From SPCO01 sp964427285 (lineage in GTDB: Bacteria; Chloroflexota; Limnocylindria; Limnocylindrales; CSP1-4): a stretch of DNA of 64,000 bases. The position numbers were made by a program, and so were the translations under genes. Location of the stretch: the NCBI GenBank assembly GCA_964427285.1, contig CAYRTS010000007.1, forward strand, positions 13,572-77,571, written 5' to 3'. The notes below the pieces were generated by a model. That model searched no databases, was not told the DNA's origin, and saw nothing but the letters and a program-made list of their open reading frames with translations. Shown piece by piece: positions 44,975-53,284 of the stretch (position 1 is the stretch's first letter; each line of letters opens with the position of its first letter).

Positions 44975-46696
44975 TCAACGAGCGTCGACGCCAGCCCCTC
45001 CTTCCGCTCCAGCCGAAGCCTGCTGGCCGGAGGCCGCGATCCGCAGGGCCAGCGTCTCGGCATCAAGAAATCGGTCGTCGCGGCCACCCCAGCGCGTGTT
45101 CGCCAGCATCAACGATGTGGGCGTCAGGTTGCAGGCTCGCCAACGCGCTTCGTCCACGATGACCTCCATCGGGGGTCCGTCGGCCACGATCCGACCGTCC
45201 CTGAACAGCAGGATACGGTCCGCGTGCGTCAATGCAAGGTCTACGTCATGCGTAATGAAGTAAATGCTCTCGAGCCCGGGGATCGCCAGGACCTCGCGCA
45301 TGAAGGCCTCAGCCGTCTGGTGATCCTGGCCGGCGGACGGTTCGTCGAGAATCAGGGTCTTCGGCTGGAGCCCCAGGGCGATGGCCAGCGCGAGGCGCTT
45401 CTGCTGACCGAACGAAAGCGACAACGGGGGTCGCTCGAGGATTCCTTCGAGGCCGTCGAGGGCCGTCCGTCGCAGGCAATCGGCGATGAGATCGTCAAAG
45501 GTCGCGGGATCACGCCGCAGATTGGTGGGCCCGAACGCCAGCTCCTCCCGCACGGTCCGGGCAAAGAGCATCTGGCTGGGGCTCTGGAAGACATACCCGA
45601 AGATGGTCGCGAGGCTTGCCGTGCCCCGCCCCTTCGCATCGATCCCGTCGACGAGAATCGCGCCGGCCGTGATCGGCAGCAGCTGCATCGCGGTCCGAAA
45701 CGCGGTCGTTTTGCCGGACCCATTCGGGCCCAGGACGGCGACCACCTCGCGGCGACCGAGGCGTGCTGCAACCCCGTGGAGGATGGGATGCTCGCCGATC
45801 GCGGCGTCAACGCCCCTGAACTCGAGGCGCGGCGGGGGCGCCCCGGCGTCCGGCAGAACAGGTCCGTCGTCCGTCCCGGTCGCGGTCCGATCGACGCCGC
45901 CGTCCGGGGCGGGCGCAACGCCACCCGCCCTTGCCCGTGACAGCACCACGTCAAACGGCAGCTTGACCGCCCGCGGATCCGCGATCTCCAGGAAGCCTTC
46001 GACCGGGCCCAGGTAGCGAGTCAAGCCTTCGTCCAGATAGAGGACGCGGTCCGGCCGAAGCGACAGCGCTTCCTCGACCCGATGCTCGACGATGATCACA
46101 GCGTCGCCCGCGTCGGCGCGCGCGCGCAGGATCGCGAGCAGACGCGCCGCGCTCAACGGGTCGAGGTTGGCCAGCGGCTCGTCGACGACGTACAGCCGCG
46201 GCCGCATCATCAGGATTGCGGCGATCGCCAGCAGCTGTCGCTCGCCACCGGACAGGGCCGCAGTCTCACGCCCCAGCAGGGGTTCAATGCCGGCCTGGCT
46301 CGTGACCATCCGGATGAGGTCGCGCATCTCCTCGCGCGGGACTCCCATGTTCTCCGGCCCGAAGGCCAGTTCCGCCTCCACGGTGGCCCCGACGATCTGT
46401 TTGGCCGGATCCTGCAGGACCGTTCCGACGGTCAGCGCAATGTCGCGCAGCTTGAGGTCGCCCGTGGAGCGTCCCTCGAGATGCACGGAGCCGCTGAGTT
46501 CACCGGGATACGCATGCGGGATCAGCCCGTTGATCGCGCGGATGAGGGTGCTCTTGCCACAGCCGGACGGGCCGGCGACCAGAAGGACCTCGCCGGGGGT
46601 GACCGTCAGCGATATGTCGCGAATGGCCGGCTGGGTTGCCCGGCGGTACCGGAAGGTGAGACCCGCAACGTCGAGCAGGGTGGCTTCGGCTGTCAT
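44975..46696 (-). CDS. Fused ECF transporter ATPase (EcfA-EcfA')
   Basis: A 573-residue protein joining both ECF ATPases in one chain. Module 1 (about 5-235) has Walker A GPSGCGKST, signature LSGGERQLLA and Walker B LYVVDEPLANLD. An Asp/Pro-rich linker follows. Module 2 (about 285-530) has GPNGSGKTT, signature LSFGQQKRLA and LILDEPSAGQD. Separate genes are more usual. It energises uptake by the S component and EcfT encoded next. Confidence 0.95.
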   Translation of the reverse strand: MTAEATLLDVAGLTFRYRRATQPAIRDISLTVTPGEVLLVAGPSGCGKSTLIRAINGLIPHAYPGELSGSVHLEGRSTGDLKLRDIALTVGTVLQDPAKQIVGATVEAELAFGPENMGVPREEMRDLIRMVTSQAGIEPLLGRETAALSGGERQLLAIAAILMMRPRLYVVDEPLANLDPLSAARLLAILRARADAGDAVIIVEHRVEEALSLRPDRVLYLDEGLTRYLGPVEGFLEIADPRAVKLPFDVVLSRARAGGVAPAPDGGVDRTATGTDDGPVLPDAGAPPPRLEFRGVDAAIGEHPILHGVAARLGRREVVAVLGPNGSGKTTAFRTAMQLLPITAGAILVDGIDAKGRGTASLATIFGYVFQSPSQMLFARTVREELAFGPTNLRRDPATFDDLIADCLRRTALDGLEGILERPPLSLSFGQQKRLALAIALGLQPKTLILDEPSAGQDHQTAEAFMREVLAIPGLESIYFITHDVDLALTHADRILLFRDGRIVADGPPMEVIVDEARWRACNLTPTSLMLANTRWGGRDDRFLDAETLALRIAASGQQASAGAEGGAGVDAR

Positions 46697-46713
46697 CGGT
46701 GCGTTCGGTGCCG

Positions 46714-47538
46714 TCAGGCCGGCCGGATCCGCACCGGCCGATCCAGCTCCAGGCCGAGCCGCCTGGCGGTGTCACCCTGGTTGTCGGCCAGCGCGAGATT
46801 GCCCTCGGAATCGGCATAGAGCAGGGAAGCCCCCATCGGCACCTCGCCAAACGTCCTCGCCCAGACCGTGGATTCGGTGACGGCCGGGCTGAGGCCATGG
46901 GCCGGGAACTCAAGACTCAGCTGGCGACCGGGTGTCAACGGCCCGATCGCGGCCTCGAGATCGGCCTTCCGACCGGCGAACGTGAGGTTGCCGTAGATCA
47001 AGACGTGGACGACGACCGATTCGAGGACGCCGTCCCCGATGGTCGGGCGGATCTGCGGCAGGCGAACCAGCGGGTCGAGCAGGACGGTCGGGCCGACCGA
47101 CTCGAACGCCTCGCCGGCGGCCAGGTGGCCGGCCATCGGGGCAAAGATGTCGCGCCCGTGAAAGCTCGACGAGATGACATCCAGCATCAATGCCGGGTTC
47201 TCGAGCGAGCGCGCCTCGGTGACCCCGCCGAGAAGATCGGCCGCGGCCATCAGCAGCCCATTGTCAGGCCCGATCAGGATGTCTCCGCGCCCGACTTTGA
47301 GGCCGAGGGCGAGCCGCTCCGTCCCGACCCCCGGGTCGACCACGGCGACATGGATCCCAACCGGCATGTACGGGAGGGCGAAGGCCAGGGTCCCGGCCCC
47401 CTCGCGGATGGAGTAGCGCGGCACCTGGTGGGAGATATCGATGATGTTGGCGTCCGGACAGAACCGGAACATGACCCCGCGGCAAACGGCGGGGGCGGAC
47501 GGCCCGAAATCGGTGGTGAAGGTGATGGTGGGACGCAT
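46714..47538 (-). CDS. SAM hydroxide adenosyltransferase (DUF62 family)
   Basis: A 274-residue enzyme of the fluorinase/chlorinase/SAM-hydrolase superfamily. Markers are TFTTDFGPSAPAVCRGVM, DISHQVPRYSIREGA, VAVVDPGVGTERLA, GPDNGLL and FHGRDIFAPMAGHLA. The Asp-Arg-His-type triad for water activation fits SAM hydrolase, which releases adenosine and methionine, rather than halogenation. It lies 17 bp before the ECF ATPase gene and is first in the transporter operon, a linkage that suggests the transported compound is related to its reaction. Confidence 0.9.
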   Translation of the reverse strand: MRPTITFTTDFGPSAPAVCRGVMFRFCPDANIIDISHQVPRYSIREGAGTLAFALPYMPVGIHVAVVDPGVGTERLALGLKVGRGDILIGPDNGLLMAAADLLGGVTEARSLENPALMLDVISSSFHGRDIFAPMAGHLAAGEAFESVGPTVLLDPLVRLPQIRPTIGDGVLESVVVHVLIYGNLTFAGRKADLEAAIGPLTPGRQLSLEFPAHGLSPAVTESTVWARTFGEVPMGASLLYADSEGNLALADNQGDTARRLGLELDRPVRIRPA

Positions 47539-47562
47539 CCGCGGATGGTACCCGCGTGGCAG

Positions 47563-47622
47563 CCCGCCGGAAACACCGCCGGCCGCCCGCCGGAAACACC
47601 GCCGGAAGCACCCGCCGGAAAC
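47563..47622. repeat. Short GC-rich tandem repeat in a divergent promoter region
   Basis: CCCGCCGGAAACACCGCCGG occurs at 47563 and 47586, and a partial copy at 47611. It lies in the 298-bp space between the SAM hydrolase and the WYL regulator, which are transcribed away from each other. No riboswitch or clear promoter was recognised there. Confidence 0.6.
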
Positions 47623-47836
47623 GTCGAAGCGGCGCCGGGAGGAGGTTCGGCACCGCTTCGACAAGGGCCACAACAGTGGGAGGGCACCGCTGCGGCCGGG
47701 CGTATTCGGGGGAGTTCGGACTTCGAATGTTCGGGGCCGCCGCGGGTCGAGGCGATGACCCGGCGGTCCCATTCTCACTAGTACTTGCGGCCGGCCCGGA
47801 GCGCCTTCGCGTCCTGTTCGTCTATCCTCCGACCGG

Positions 47837-48850
47837 ATGACCATCGACGACGGCCATGACCGGTACGCGACCAAACGAGACCGCCTCGCCCGAATGACCC
47901 GTCTCGTGTCCATCCTGCAGGCCCACCCGGAGGGGATCCGCACCGCCGACATCGCCGAGCGCGTCAGCATGTCTGTGCGGACCGTCTACCGTGATCTCAA
48001 GGCCATTGACGAGGAGATCGGCGTCCCGGTCTGGGCCGACGGTGGGATGTGGGGGATCGACCAGGACAAGGCCTTCCTGCCGCCCCTCAAGCTCACCCAG
48101 GGCGAAGCGATGGCCGTCGTCCTGGCCGCCCGCTTGATGGTCCGCTACGCCGACAAATACGACCCGGACCTCGCCGCGGCGTTTGAGAAGCTCGAGCAGG
48201 GGCTGCCTCCCGCTCTGGCCGAGCATGTCGAACGAACCCTGGACGTCCTGTCCAAGGCCCCGCGGGACAGCCTCTTCAGCGCGAACGTCCGGCTGCTGAC
48301 CCGAGCGTGGGCCGAGCGGCGGGTCGTCACGATCGACTACCAGCCGGCTCCGTACGACGGCGGCGCAACACCACGACGGGCGACCGTTCGACCGTATCTG
48401 ATCGAGCCGTCACTCCAGACCCATGCCCTCTATTTGATGGGCTTTGACGAGGAGCGGGGAGCTGTCCGGACGTTCAAGATCGAGCGGATCCGATCGGCGG
48501 CCCTGACCGCTCGAACCTTCGAGCCGCCCGACGCGGCCGCAACGACCACCTCCCTGCGGGCAGCCTGGGACATCATCGCGGACCAGGAACTCGTGGAGGT
48601 GCGGCTGCGGTTTGCGCCGCGAGTCGCGTCCCGGGTCCGCGAGGCGACCTGGCATCCGACCCAGACGGTTGCCGTCGAAACGGACGGCGCCTTGGCCTGG
48701 ACCGCGACCGTCTCCGGCACGATCGAGATCCGGCTCTGGATCCTTTCCTGGGGCGACGATGTGGAGATCCTGGCCCCGTCGTCGCTGCGCGATGACGTGG
48801 CCGCAACCCTCCGCCGCGCGGCAACGCGATATGGGGCCATCGGCGCGTGA
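47837..48850 (+). CDS. WYL-domain transcriptional regulator
   Basis: A 337-residue regulator. An N-terminal winged helix-turn-helix (about 18-75: RLVSILQAHPEGIRTADIAE, then VSMSVRTVYRDLKAIDEEIG) is followed by a WYL sensor domain (about 150-240: VVTIDYQPAP, ALYLMGFDEERGAVRTFKIE) and a WCX C-terminal domain. WYL proteins commonly sense nucleotides or nucleic acids. Being divergent from the SAM hydrolase/ECF operon, it may control that operon. Confidence 0.92.
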   Translation: MTIDDGHDRYATKRDRLARMTRLVSILQAHPEGIRTADIAERVSMSVRTVYRDLKAIDEEIGVPVWADGGMWGIDQDKAFLPPLKLTQGEAMAVVLAARLMVRYADKYDPDLAAAFEKLEQGLPPALAEHVERTLDVLSKAPRDSLFSANVRLLTRAWAERRVVTIDYQPAPYDGGATPRRATVRPYLIEPSLQTHALYLMGFDEERGAVRTFKIERIRSAALTARTFEPPDAAATTTSLRAAWDIIADQELVEVRLRFAPRVASRVREATWHPTQTVAVETDGALAWTATVSGTIEIRLWILSWGDDVEILAPSSLRDDVAATLRRAATRYGAIGA

Positions 48851-48936
48851 ACTGGTATGGGTTCCGCGTGCGTGCGCGGGACCGAGCCGGCAACGTCGGC
48901 CCGTGGTCGGCTGAGCTTCGAGTCTGGGTGCCCTGA
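48847..48936 (+). pseudogene. Fragment of a fibronectin type III domain
   Basis: A short frame starting over the WYL stop codon reads NWYGFRVRARDRAGNVGPWS and then AELRVWVP before a TGA. This is the last two strands of a fibronectin III-like domain, and it resembles YRFQVRAVDGAGNVGEWS in the protein at 55459. No upstream part exists, so it is probably the remnant of a lost gene end. Coincidence cannot be fully excluded. Confidence 0.45.
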
Positions 48937-48940
48937 TCCC

Positions 48941-50362
48941 GTGAGCGGACGGCACCCGTTCCGGGCCGTCAACCTGATCAGCGACCCGATCCACGGGTAC
49001 GTCGAGCTGACCAAGCGCCTGGCGCCTGACGAATCGGCGGCCGCCGGACTACCCGACGAGGACGTCGCCGAGGAAGACCTGCTCGACACCGGCTGGCTCC
49101 AGCGCCTGCGGCGGATCAGCCAGCTCCAGAGCGCGCGATGGGTCTTCCCGACCGCCGAACATTCCCGGTTCACGCATGGCCTTGGGGTGATGCACGAGGC
49201 CGGACTGTGGGCCCGTTCCCTCTACCCGAGCCTGCGGGGCGCGCTCGCGGCGGCTGGCGCCGCCGTTCCATCCGAGGGGCTGGCGGTCGAGACGCTGCGG
49301 ATGGCCGGGCTGCTCCACGATGTGGGTCACGGGCCGTTCGCCCACTTCTTCGACGATCACGTCCTGGCCGCGTTCGAGGCGCCGGCCGATCCGCGCCGGG
49401 CCGCCGGCAAGCGGCTCACCCATGAAGACCTGTCGCAGCAGATCATCGAGGAGGAGCTTGGCGAGCTCCTGCGCGGGCTCCGTCGGGCCCCCGGGGCTGA
49501 CCCGCTGCGAGACGCATTCGGAGACGGTGAGCGGATCGACCCGGCCTGGGTCTCCTACCTGATCGCCAAGCCCGCCCTGGCGGATCCCTCGATGCCGCTC
49601 TGGGTGCGCTGGCTCCAGCCGCTGCTGTCGGGTGTGTTCACCGTGGACAACCTGGACTACGTCCGGCGCGACGCCTATCTGACCGGCGTGGCGATCGGCC
49701 CAGTGGACGTGGAGCGCCTGCGACGGTATGCGTTCATCTCGGAGCGCGGCCTGACCCTCTACGAGCCGGGTCTCGCGGCCCTCGAGATGTTCCTGACCGC
49801 CCGCCGGTTCATGTATCAGCAGGTCTACTTCCACCGAACTGTGCGCGCCATCGACCTCGATCTGGCGGACGTTTTCGGCGTCTCCATTCGGGCGATCTTC
49901 GGCGAGGGATCACCGTCGGAGCGGTTGAGCGCCTATGCCGATCTTGATGAGTACGCGCTCCTCCATCAGGCGGCCCGCTGGGCCCGTGGCGAGGATGTTG
50001 CGGGAGGCCCGGTCCGGGCGGGTGTCCCGAGCGACCGCCGCGTCTCAGCCGATGTCGCCGACGCATGGCGCGCCATCCTCCTCCGCCGCCCGAGCTGGCG
50101 AGCCGAGGCGGAGATCCGCGCAGAGTACGAAGCCGGCCACGAGCCTGCCGCCCTGATCTCGGAGCTGGGCGACCCGGAACCCGGTCGAATCGCGATCGAT
50201 CTCGCGATCGTCGACGCCCGCCCCGCCGATGTCGCCCCCGGCGAGACGCCTCGACTCGCCCTCGAGATGCGCGACGGCTCAACCGGACCTCCGCTCGCCG
50301 AGGCCCTGGGGCGACTCCCCGGCTATGCCCTCATCGGCCGCCGCTACCGGCGCGCAGGCTGA
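48941..50362 (+). CDS. HD-domain phosphohydrolase (dNTPase-like)
   Basis: A 473-residue protein of the HD superfamily resembling dGTPase-like enzymes. Family marks are the N-terminal NLISDPIHGYVELT, RLRRISQLQSARWVFPTAEH with the first metal His, the HD pair in LLHDVGHGPFAHFFDDH, and the later FTVDNLDYVRRDAYLTGV. It probably cleaves phosphate from a nucleotide. The GTG at 48941 begins the conserved part; an earlier in-frame start would cover the fibronectin fragment. Confidence 0.9.
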   Translation: MSGRHPFRAVNLISDPIHGYVELTKRLAPDESAAAGLPDEDVAEEDLLDTGWLQRLRRISQLQSARWVFPTAEHSRFTHGLGVMHEAGLWARSLYPSLRGALAAAGAAVPSEGLAVETLRMAGLLHDVGHGPFAHFFDDHVLAAFEAPADPRRAAGKRLTHEDLSQQIIEEELGELLRGLRRAPGADPLRDAFGDGERIDPAWVSYLIAKPALADPSMPLWVRWLQPLLSGVFTVDNLDYVRRDAYLTGVAIGPVDVERLRRYAFISERGLTLYEPGLAALEMFLTARRFMYQQVYFHRTVRAIDLDLADVFGVSIRAIFGEGSPSERLSAYADLDEYALLHQAARWARGEDVAGGPVRAGVPSDRRVSADVADAWRAILLRRPSWRAEAEIRAEYEAGHEPAALISELGDPEPGRIAIDLAIVDARPADVAPGETPRLALEMRDGSTGPPLAEALGRLPGYALIGRRYRRAG

Positions 50363-50414
50363 GCGAAACGAGCGGCAGACCGTGGGAGCGTGGATTCGAG
50401 CTCGGCTACGCCCA

Positions 50415-50443
50415 TTGCATTATCCATCGGTGTATGCAATAGT
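50415..50443 (+). promoter_or_regulatory. Candidate promoter of the lysine operon
   Basis: TTGCAT (50415-50420) and AATAGT (50438-50443) are spaced by 17 bp, a plausible -35/-10 pair (weak matches). An inverted repeat ATTGCAT/ATGCAAT (50414-50420, 50434-50440) overlaps it. Transcription would start about seven bases after the -10, at or next to the ATG at 50450, giving a leaderless mRNA. No ribosome site precedes that ATG, which agrees. Confidence 0.45.
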
Positions 50444-50449
50444 TACTGC

Positions 50450-50530
50450 ATGAACCGCCGTTTCTTCTTGGACGAGTCGAAGAAGAAGCTCTGGCGGCCC
50501 TGCCGGGAGGCACGGGCCCTGGGGCTCTGA
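50450..50530 (+). CDS. Lysine-codon leader peptide (candidate attenuator)
   Basis: A 26-codon frame beginning MNRRFFLDESKKKLWRPC and ending in GL. Codons 11-13 are three consecutive AAG (50480-50488). It lies in the 308-bp space before dapB, is followed by overlapping GC-rich complementary segments and then by an intrinsic terminator. This is the layout of amino-acid leader peptides, where ribosome stalling at the regulated amino acid prevents termination. Here the amino acid would be lysine, the product of the operon. It lacks a ribosome site, so leaderless translation is inferred. Confidence 0.6.
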   Translation: MNRRFFLDESKKKLWRPCREARALGL

Positions 50531-50585
50531 CGGCGCGTCAACGGACGAACCGGGGCCTCCAGGGAACGGAGGCTCCAGGGGCCGC
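50494..50585 (+). promoter_or_regulatory. Competing RNA pairings of the dap attenuator
   Basis: Three pairings are visible. (a) 50552-50560 with 50568-50576: nine pairs, loop of seven. (b) 50517-50524 (CCCTGGGG) with 50557-50564 (CTCCAGGG): eight pairs including one G-U; it excludes (a). (c) 50494-50502 (GCGGCCCTG) with 50576-50585: nine pairs with one bulge; it covers the first bases of the terminator stem. Pairings (b) and (c) use sequence inside the leader frame, so ribosome position would decide them. The exact switch needs folding calculations. Confidence 0.45.
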
Positions 50586-50616
50586 GGCACCACGACGGTG
50601 ACCGCGGTTTTTCTTT
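50582..50616 (+). terminator. Intrinsic terminator before dapB
   Basis: CCGCGG (50582-50587) pairs with CCGCGG (50602-50607), extended inside by CACC with GGTG around a 5-nt loop ACGAC, with one bulged A. TTTTTCTTT follows directly. It lies between the leader frame and dapB, 55 bp before the dapB ATG, so it must be conditional for the operon to be expressed. Confidence 0.75.
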
Positions 50617-50670
50617 GCCCTGACCCCTCCGGAACCGACGGCCCCTCGAAGCGAAGGCGAGGTACCACGA

Positions 50671-51423
50671 ATGACGACCACGATCATCCTCGGCGACGGC
50701 GGCCTCGGGCGCGCGGTCCACGCGGCGCTCAGGGATCGGGCGAGCCGGTCGGGCGAACCAGACGACCAGAGCCGCCTCGTCGCTCGCCCGCCCCTTGGCC
50801 GTCATGACCCGGCGGACCTGGCGGGCGTCGACCTCCTGATCGAGGCTTCTCGCGGCGACGCAGTGGCGACCAACCTGGCGGCCGGGCTCGAGGCCGGTGC
50901 CCGCCGCGTGATCATCGCCACGACCGGCTGGCAGACCGACCGGCCGACCGTCGAGTCCCTCCTTCGTGAATACGGCGCCGCCGCGGTCGCGGCGTCCAAC
51001 TTCAGCCTCGGCGTCGTGCTGTTCGGGCGTCTTGTGGAGGCGGCGGTCGAGCTTTTCGGCCCGTTGGACGGCTTCGATCCATATCTGCTCGAATGGCACC
51101 GCCGGGCCAAACGGGACCGGCCGTCGGGCACGGCCATCGACCTCACCCGCAGGATCGTAGCGGGGCACCCGCGCCTGGCCGACGCCGCTGACCTCGAGGT
51201 CGTTTCGGTCCGTGCTGGCGCGTCACCGGGAATGCACCTGGTCGGCTTCGATGCCGCTGGAGAGACCGTCGAGCTGCGACTCACCGCCCGCGACCGAAGC
51301 GCCTATGCCGCCGGCATGCTCGCCGCCGCCGACTGGCTGGCCCGGGCGCCGCGCGAGCCTGGTCTCCACGGGTTCGATCCCATCGTCGACGAACTCATCG
51401 CTCGCGACCCTATCGCCGCCTGA
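50671..51423 (+). CDS. dapB: 4-hydroxy-tetrahydrodipicolinate reductase
   Basis: A 250-residue NAD(P)H enzyme of lysine/diaminopimelate synthesis. The N-terminal Rossmann motif is ILGDGGLGRAV. The active-site block reads EWHRRAKRDRPSGTAIDL, where the usual His-His is His-Arg and the catalytic Lys and the PSGTA loop are kept. SNFSLGVVLF matches the hinge. GAGG precedes the ATG. First enzyme gene of the dapB-dapA-dapD-lysA operon. Confidence 0.93.
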   Translation: MTTTIILGDGGLGRAVHAALRDRASRSGEPDDQSRLVARPPLGRHDPADLAGVDLLIEASRGDAVATNLAAGLEAGARRVIIATTGWQTDRPTVESLLREYGAAAVAASNFSLGVVLFGRLVEAAVELFGPLDGFDPYLLEWHRRAKRDRPSGTAIDLTRRIVAGHPRLADAADLEVVSVRAGASPGMHLVGFDAAGETVELRLTARDRSAYAAGMLAAADWLARAPREPGLHGFDPIVDELIARDPIAA

Positions 51424-51449
51424 ACGCGCTGCCTGAAAGGAGCCCTCGA

Positions 51450-52463
51450 ATGACACCCCAGACCACGCCGACCCTCACGACCGCCGACGAAACGGCGACC
51501 GCCAGCCGCCCGATGCTGCGCGGCGCCTTCACCGCCCTCGTCACACCGTTCACCCGCGACGGCGCCGTCGACGAGACCGCCTTCCGCCGCCTCGTGCGCT
51601 GGCAGATCCTGGCCGGCATCGACGGCCTGGTGCCGTGCGGCACGACCGGCGAAGCGCCGACGCTCAGCCACGATGAGCGCGAGCGGCTGATCGCGATCAC
51701 CGTCGAGGTCGCCTCCGAGCGCGCCTCGCGTGACCGCGTCCGAATCGTCGCCGGCACGGGCACCAACGACACCGCAGCCACGATCCGGGCGACCCGCCGT
51801 GCCGCCGAACTGGGTGCGGACGCCGCCCTGATCGTGGCGCCCTACTACAACCGGCCCGATAGCCGGATGCTGGACGCGCACTTTCGGGCGATCGCCGACG
51901 AGGGCGACCTGCCGATCGTCGTCTACAACGTCCCGTCCCGGACCGGAACCAACGTGGACGCGGACACCTTCCTGCGACTCGCCGAGCATCCGCGGGTCGT
52001 CGCCGTCAAGGAGGCGAGCGGCAACCTCGAGCAGATCGCCCGGATCTGCCGCGATCGGCCGCGCGACGTCGCGGTGCTGGCCGGTGACGACGCCTGGACC
52101 CTGCCGATCCTGGCCATGGGCGGCGACGGCGTAGTGTCCGTGGCATCCAACGAGATCCCGGGTGAACTTGCGGCCCTGTGCGCCGCCGCTCGCGCCGGTG
52201 ATTGGGAGACCGCCCGGCGGATTCACGAACGCTGGCTGCCACTCTTCCTTGGGAATTTCCGGGGTGGACCCAATCCGGTCCCGGTCAAGGCGGCCCTCAT
52301 GTTGATGGGGCTCCTGGAGACGGACATGGTCCGTGCCCCGCTCCTTCCGTTGGAGACCGATGAACGAGCCTCGATGGCGGCGATCCTGCGCAGGCTCGGA
52401 CTCACCGAGACCGGCGGCGGGCGGATCGTGGCCGCGGCGCGGTCGCGTGAGGCCGTTGCGTGA
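51450..52463 (+). CDS. dapA: 4-hydroxy-tetrahydrodipicolinate synthase
   Basis: A 337-residue TIM-barrel aldolase that condenses pyruvate with aspartate semialdehyde, the first committed step. It shows GLVPCGTTGEAPTLSHDE, the catalytic Tyr in VVYNVPSRTG and the Schiff-base Lys in VVAVKEASGNLEQ. The N-terminus has about 20 extra Thr-rich residues before the barrel. It lies 26 bp after dapB with AAAGGAG upstream. Confidence 0.95.
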   Translation: MTPQTTPTLTTADETATASRPMLRGAFTALVTPFTRDGAVDETAFRRLVRWQILAGIDGLVPCGTTGEAPTLSHDERERLIAITVEVASERASRDRVRIVAGTGTNDTAATIRATRRAAELGADAALIVAPYYNRPDSRMLDAHFRAIADEGDLPIVVYNVPSRTGTNVDADTFLRLAEHPRVVAVKEASGNLEQIARICRDRPRDVAVLAGDDAWTLPILAMGGDGVVSVASNEIPGELAALCAAARAGDWETARRIHERWLPLFLGNFRGGPNPVPVKAALMLMGLLETDMVRAPLLPLETDERASMAAILRRLGLTETGGGRIVAAARSREAVA

Positions 52464-53284
52464 TCGCCGAGCTGGAGCTGGTGAACCCGATGGATACCCG
52501 TCCTCCATCGATCGCGATCGATCCGCGCACCGTCCTCGACGATCTCGAGACCGGCCGGATCCGCGCTGCCGAACCGGATCGCGGCGCGCCTGACGGCTGG
52601 CGCGTCAGACCCGAGGTCAAGGCTGCGATCCTGGCCTGTTTCGCGGATCGCGCCATGACCGACTGGACGATCGGCCCCTTGACATTCCGCGACCGTGTGG
52701 GCGTGCCGCCACGCGGCGACCTGGCCGGCGGCCCGTGGCGGATCGTCCCGGGCGGCACCGCGGTCCGGCGCGGGGCGCATCTGGGCGAGAACGTCGTGGT
52801 CATGCCGCCCTCCTACGTCAACGTCGGTGCATGGGTCGGCCCACGGTCGATGGTCGATTCGCATGTCCTGGTCGGCTCATGCGCCCAGATCGGGGCGGAC
52901 GTCCACCTCGGAGCCGGCGTCACGATCGGCGGCGTGCTGGAGCCGCCCGGCGCACGACCCGTGATCGTCGAAGACGGCGCGTTCATCGGTGCCGGCAGTG
53001 CCCTGCTGGAGGGGGTCCTGGTCCGCACAGGGGCGGTGGTCGCCGCGGGCGTGATCCTGACGGGTACGTCCCGCGTCTACGACCTCGTCCGCGACACGGT
53101 GCTCCAGGGAACCGTCGATCGCCCGCTCGTTGTGCCTCCGGGTGCCGTGGTGATCCCCGGGGCCAGGACACTCGGCGGTGCGTTTGCGGCAAGGCACGGG
53201 CTGTCGGCCGCGGTGGCCCTCCTGGTCAAGGATCGAGACGCTGGCACGTCGGCCAGGGTCGCCCTGGAGGAGGCGCTTCGGTGA
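52460..53284 (+). CDS. dapD: Tetrahydrodipicolinate N-succinyltransferase
   Basis: A 274-residue acyltransferase with a left-handed beta-helix of hexapeptide repeats (about 95-235: NVVVMPPSYVNVGAWVGPRS, VGSCAQIGADVHLGAGVTIG, FIGAGSALLEGVLVRTGAVV). The N-terminal part LTFRDRVGVPPRGDLAGG matches DapD. This implies the succinylase route; dapC and dapE are not in the window. The GTG start overlaps the dapA stop (GTGA). Confidence 0.92.
   Translation: MIAELELVNPMDTRPPSIAIDPRTVLDDLETGRIRAAEPDRGAPDGWRVRPEVKAAILACFADRAMTDWTIGPLTFRDRVGVPPRGDLAGGPWRIVPGGTAVRRGAHLGENVVVMPPSYVNVGAWVGPRSMVDSHVLVGSCAQIGADVHLGAGVTIGGVLEPPGARPVIVEDGAFIGAGSALLEGVLVRTGAVVAAGVILTGTSRVYDLVRDTVLQGTVDRPLVVPPGAVVIPGARTLGGAFAARHGLSAAVALLVKDRDAGTSARVALEEALR

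Noticed and set aside
47539..47836. SAM riboswitch before the SAM hydrolase gene
   Set aside because: The upstream region is GC-rich tandem repeat without recognisable S-box features.
50450..50670. L-box lysine riboswitch or T-box before dapB
   Set aside because: I could not find the conserved L-box core. The sequence GGTGACCGCGG resembles a T-box only in part, lacks two bases of the consensus and forms the 3' arm of the terminator itself. The leader-peptide reading explains more.
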